A DNA stretch of 8,775 bases, taken from NCBI GenBank assembly GCA_946538475.1, contig CAMNGN010000080.1, positions 1 to 8,775 of the forward strand. The letters are read 5' to 3'. The notes beneath the pieces were generated by a model, which saw only the letters and a list, made by a program, of their open reading frames with translations, searched no databases and had not been told where the DNA came from. Shown here piece by piece: positions 6,563 through 8,775 of this stretch. The DNA comes from an uncultured Blautia sp. GTDB lineage: Bacteria > Bacillota > Clostridia > Lachnospirales > Lachnospiraceae. Each line of letters begins with the position of its first letter. Positions within the stretch are counted from its first letter, which is position 1. A program made the translations under genes and the position numbers.

Positions 6563-7765
6563 ATGAAACGTTTTATGGCGTTGTTTATGGCACTGGGGCT
6601 TTTTATGGCAGTGCCTTCTTTTATTTATGCGGATTCAGATGCAGAAATTGATGCAGATGCCGATATTTATGACGATGACGAGACTTTTTCGTACTCCGGA
6701 GCGGATCGTGCCGAATATCCCCTGATCGATAGCCTTGTTTTTGAAAGACAGGTTCAGCTTAATTATGCAGAAGGGTTTGATATTTACTGTTATGAAGGCG
6801 GATATAAGTATTTTCGGATATACGAGAGCCGCGATTATCTTCTGGTTCCGGAGGGGAAAGAAGTTCCCGACATGCAGAACAGTGATGCTGTCATTTTGAG
6901 AGGACCGATGGACCACCTTTACATGGCGGCTTCTTCGGTCATGGCACTTTTCAGAGCCATCGATGCACTGGATACCATACGTCTTTCTGCACTGAATGCG
7001 GACAGCTGGTATGTGGAAGAGGCACGAATGGCCATGGAAAACGGAGATATCCTGTTTGCCGGAAAATACAGTGAACCGGACTATGAACTGCTGATCGGTG
7101 AAGGATGCCGGGCGGCGATCGAATCTACGATGATCCTGCATACCCCAAAGGTGCAGGAGATGATCGAAAATCTGGGGATTCCGGTTTTTATCGACCGTTC
7201 CGGATATGAGACACATCCGCTCGGCCGAGCTGAGTGGGTAAAACTGTACGGAGCCATGACCGGACATGAGGAGCAGGCCGAAGCTTTCTTTGAAAAACAG
7301 GCTGAAACTGTGGAAGGGCTTGCGGATTTTACGAATACAGAGAAGACCGTAGCTTTCTTCTTTGTGGACAGTCAGGGCGCTGTTGTGGTTAGGACATTGA
7401 ATGATTATGTCCCGAAGATGATCGAGCTAGCGGGAGGGCGCTATGCCCTCGGAGAATTCGATTTCGGCGAAACGCGCAGGTCCACCGAACCGATCACGAT
7501 GGAGGATTTTTATGCCTCTGCGCTTGATGCCGATTATCTGGTGTACAACGGGACTATCGACACACCGCTCGGCAGTAAGGAAGAGCTGCTGCAGAAAAGC
7601 CCTCTGTTTGCCGACTTTAAGGCGTTTAAAGAGGATAATGTGTGGTGCACGGACAGTCAGATCTACCAGGCATCGGATTCTGTCGCGGAGCTGATCGAGG
7701 ACTTTCATGTTATGGTTACCGATGGGGATGCGGGAGAGATGAGCTTTTTGAAGAAGCTTGGTTGA
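6563..7765 (+). CDS. ABC transporter substrate-binding protein, class III (FecB/BtuF-like, Peripla_BP_2), no lipobox
   Basis: This is probably the extracellular receptor of an importer for an iron complex, haem, cobalamin or similar ligand, delivering it to the FecCD permease encoded next. The first 23 residues (MKRFMALFMALGLFMAVPSFIYA) form a signal peptide with a plausible signal peptidase I site after Ala23. There is no cysteine before Cys76, so there is no lipoprotein anchor, which is unusual for a Gram-positive binding protein. A very acidic stretch (DADADIYDDDE, about 30-40) follows. The Peripla_BP_2-like part spans about 80-395, with an N-lobe segment VILRGPMDHLYMAASSVMALFRAI, the region AIESTM, GIPVFIDRSGYETHPLGRAEWVKLYG, a long linking helix (about 235-255), and a C-lobe with MIELAGGRYAL and a late VAELIEDFH helix. 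The ribosome binding site is weak (TGAGAG at 6549-6554). The ligand cannot be named from this sequence; no cobalamin riboswitch precedes it. Confidence 0.85.
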   Translation: MKRFMALFMALGLFMAVPSFIYADSDAEIDADADIYDDDETFSYSGADRAEYPLIDSLVFERQVQLNYAEGFDIYCYEGGYKYFRIYESRDYLLVPEGKEVPDMQNSDAVILRGPMDHLYMAASSVMALFRAIDALDTIRLSALNADSWYVEEARMAMENGDILFAGKYSEPDYELLIGEGCRAAIESTMILHTPKVQEMIENLGIPVFIDRSGYETHPLGRAEWVKLYGAMTGHEEQAEAFFEKQAETVEGLADFTNTEKTVAFFFVDSQGAVVVRTLNDYVPKMIELAGGRYALGEFDFGETRRSTEPITMEDFYASALDADYLVYNGTIDTPLGSKEELLQKSPLFADFKAFKEDNVWCTDSQIYQASDSVAELIEDFHVMVTDGDAGEMSFLKKLG

Positions 7766-7872
7766 GGTACTATGTTATATTAGGGTGGTTTAGTTAATGT
7801 GCACTCCCATTGGCGTACGGAATGGATCGATAAAGTATATAGCTGCAGAGGATACAGAGAGGGGGGACGAGG
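7766..7872 (+). other. Spacer between binding-protein and permease genes
   Basis: This 107-base gap is long for adjacent importer genes. It contains the strong purine-rich ribosome binding site of the permease (AGGGGGG at 7860-7866). A weak promoter-like set is visible (TTGGCG at 7810-7815, with TATATA at 7836-7841 after a poor 20-base spacing), but nothing convincing. I see no intrinsic terminator and no clear operator palindrome. Confidence 0.4.
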
Positions 7873-8775
7873 TTGAAACGTATACGTTATACAATGGTGT
7901 TCGTTGTTCTGGCGGCAGCTGCGCTGGCTGCCTTTGCGGTTAACATTGCCGTCGGCTCGACTGAAGTCCCCGTTTCTCAAATCCTGACATTCCTTACAGG
8001 CGGAGAGATCGACAGTAAGGAACAGGCAATCATCGTCGGCATTCGTATGCCTCGTGTGATCATGGCGGCTATTCTGGGCGGTGGACTTTCTGTGTCAGGC
8101 TTTCTGCTGCAGACCTTCTTTGGAAACCCGATCGCCGGGCCTTTTGTCCTGGGAATCTCTTCCGGAGCCAAGCTCACAGTTGCACTGGCCATGGTCTGGT
8201 TTCTGGAACGATTTAAGGCGGTTTCGTCATGGACGCTTGTTCTTGCCGCCTTTGTGGGAGCAATGATTGCCACAGGCTTTATTCTTCTTGTCTCCAAACG
8301 TGTGCGGAGTATGTCGGCACTGCTCGTGGCCGGCATCATGATCGGATATATCTGCTCGGCGGTGACGGACTTTGTGGTGACCTTCGCCGAAGATCAGGAT
8401 ATCGTAAATCTTCATGGCTGGTCACAGGGAAGTTTTCAGGCGAGTACGTGGGAAAGTATCGCGGTATCGGCAGTGATTGTCGGGGTGGCGGTGATGGCAG
8501 CTTTTCTGCTGTCCAAGCCAATCGGGGCTTATCAACTGGGTGAAAACTATGCCCGCAGTCTTGGTGTAAATGTAAGAGTATTCCGTGTGGTTCTGATCCT
8601 TCTCTCGAGCGTTCTTTCTGCCTGTGTTACAGCGTTTGCCGGGCCGATATCGTTTGTAGGAATGGCAGTTCCGCATCTGGTTAAGCAGAGCCTGGGGACA
8701 GCAAAACCGGTAGTAGTGATTCCGGGCGTATTCCTGGGTGGGGCGGTTTTCTGTATGGTCTGCGATCTGATCGCC
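7873..8775 (+). CDS. FecCD/BtuC-family ABC transporter permease, cut by right edge
   Basis: This is an inner-membrane permease that forms the channel for the ligand bound by the preceding protein. The 301 visible residues show the family landmarks: RMPRVIMAAILGGGLSVSGFLLQ (58-80), FFGNPIAGPFVLGISSGA (82-99), GWSQGSF (182-188), the ATPase-coupling segment GENYARSLGVNV (223-234), and GPISFVGMAVPHLVK (257-271). Many hydrophobic helices separate them. Family members run about 330-350 residues, so roughly the last 30-50 are missing. I chose the TTG at 7873 because AGGGGGG lies 6 bases upstream and it yields the positively charged N-terminus MKRIRYT before the first helix. The ATG at 7894 has no ribosome binding site and would remove that charge. 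An in-frame TAG at 7840 rules out a start further upstream than that. A FecA-type ATPase gene probably follows outside the window. Confidence 0.93.
   Translation, partial: MKRIRYTMVFVVLAAAALAAFAVNIAVGSTEVPVSQILTFLTGGEIDSKEQAIIVGIRMPRVIMAAILGGGLSVSGFLLQTFFGNPIAGPFVLGISSGAKLTVALAMVWFLERFKAVSSWTLVLAAFVGAMIATGFILLVSKRVRSMSALLVAGIMIGYICSAVTDFVVTFAEDQDIVNLHGWSQGSFQASTWESIAVSAVIVGVAVMAAFLLSKPIGAYQLGENYARSLGVNVRVFRVVLILLSSVLSACVTAFAGPISFVGMAVPHLVKQSLGTAKPVVVIPGVFLGGAVFCMVCDLIA

Noticed and set aside
7434..7450. Inverted repeat GAGGGC-GCTAT-GCCCTC
   Set aside because: It lies inside the binding-protein coding region, encodes the ordinary GGRYALG stretch, and has no T-run.
7797..7943. Small plus-strand ORF of 48 codons with a Cys/Gly-rich end (CSGGSCAGCLCG)
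   Set aside because: Its second half overlaps the permease N-terminus in another frame, which explains the composition, and no ribosome binding site precedes its ATG.

Overview
The window is a housekeeping stretch of a bacterial chromosome of moderate GC. It most resembles a Clostridia/Lachnospiraceae-type Firmicute: a Rex repressor, a YdiF-like ABC-F protein, a fused NAD(P)HX epimerase/dehydratase beside alanine racemase, and a YebC protein that begins MSGHSKFANIKHKK. The taxonomic placement is inferred from protein style and gene order. There is no sign of a phage, insertion sequence, CRISPR array, rRNA or tRNA.

Layout. (1) Positions 1-802, minus strand: the N-terminal part of an ABC-F ribosome-associated ATPase, leaving the window at the left edge. 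(2) 803-974: a divergent intergenic region with a promoter for each direction; the rex-side promoter is a perfect TTGACA-17-TATAAT. (3) 975-5678, plus strand: rex, a bifunctional nnrE/nnrD, alr and a CNNM/CBS/CorC membrane protein, close-packed except for 99 bases between nnr and alr. (4) 5753-6481: yebC, with its own extended -10 promoter. (5) 6482-6562: a strong hairpin between yebC and the next gene. (6) 6563-8775: the first two genes of an iron-complex/cobalamin-type ABC importer, a class III substrate-binding protein and a FecCD permease cut by the right edge. The ATPase presumably lies just beyond.

Functional logic. Rex senses the NADH/NAD+ ratio. The next gene, 5 bases away, encodes the enzyme pair that repairs damaged (hydrated) NAD(P)H, so NADH sensing and NAD(P)H repair are transcribed together. 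Alr supplies D-alanine for the cell wall, the CNNM protein probably moves Mg2+ or a related cation, and YebC acts in translation or gene regulation. The importer is a separate unit with unknown substrate.

The most unusual item is a head-to-tail duplication of the last 15 codons of nnr, including the stop codon, directly after the gene. The second copy is out of frame and diverged, yet most differences are silent or conservative, as if it had once been a functional gene end. The importer's binding protein also lacks the lipobox cysteine expected in a Gram-positive cell. I see no convincing wholly new system; the genes are otherwise well-known families.
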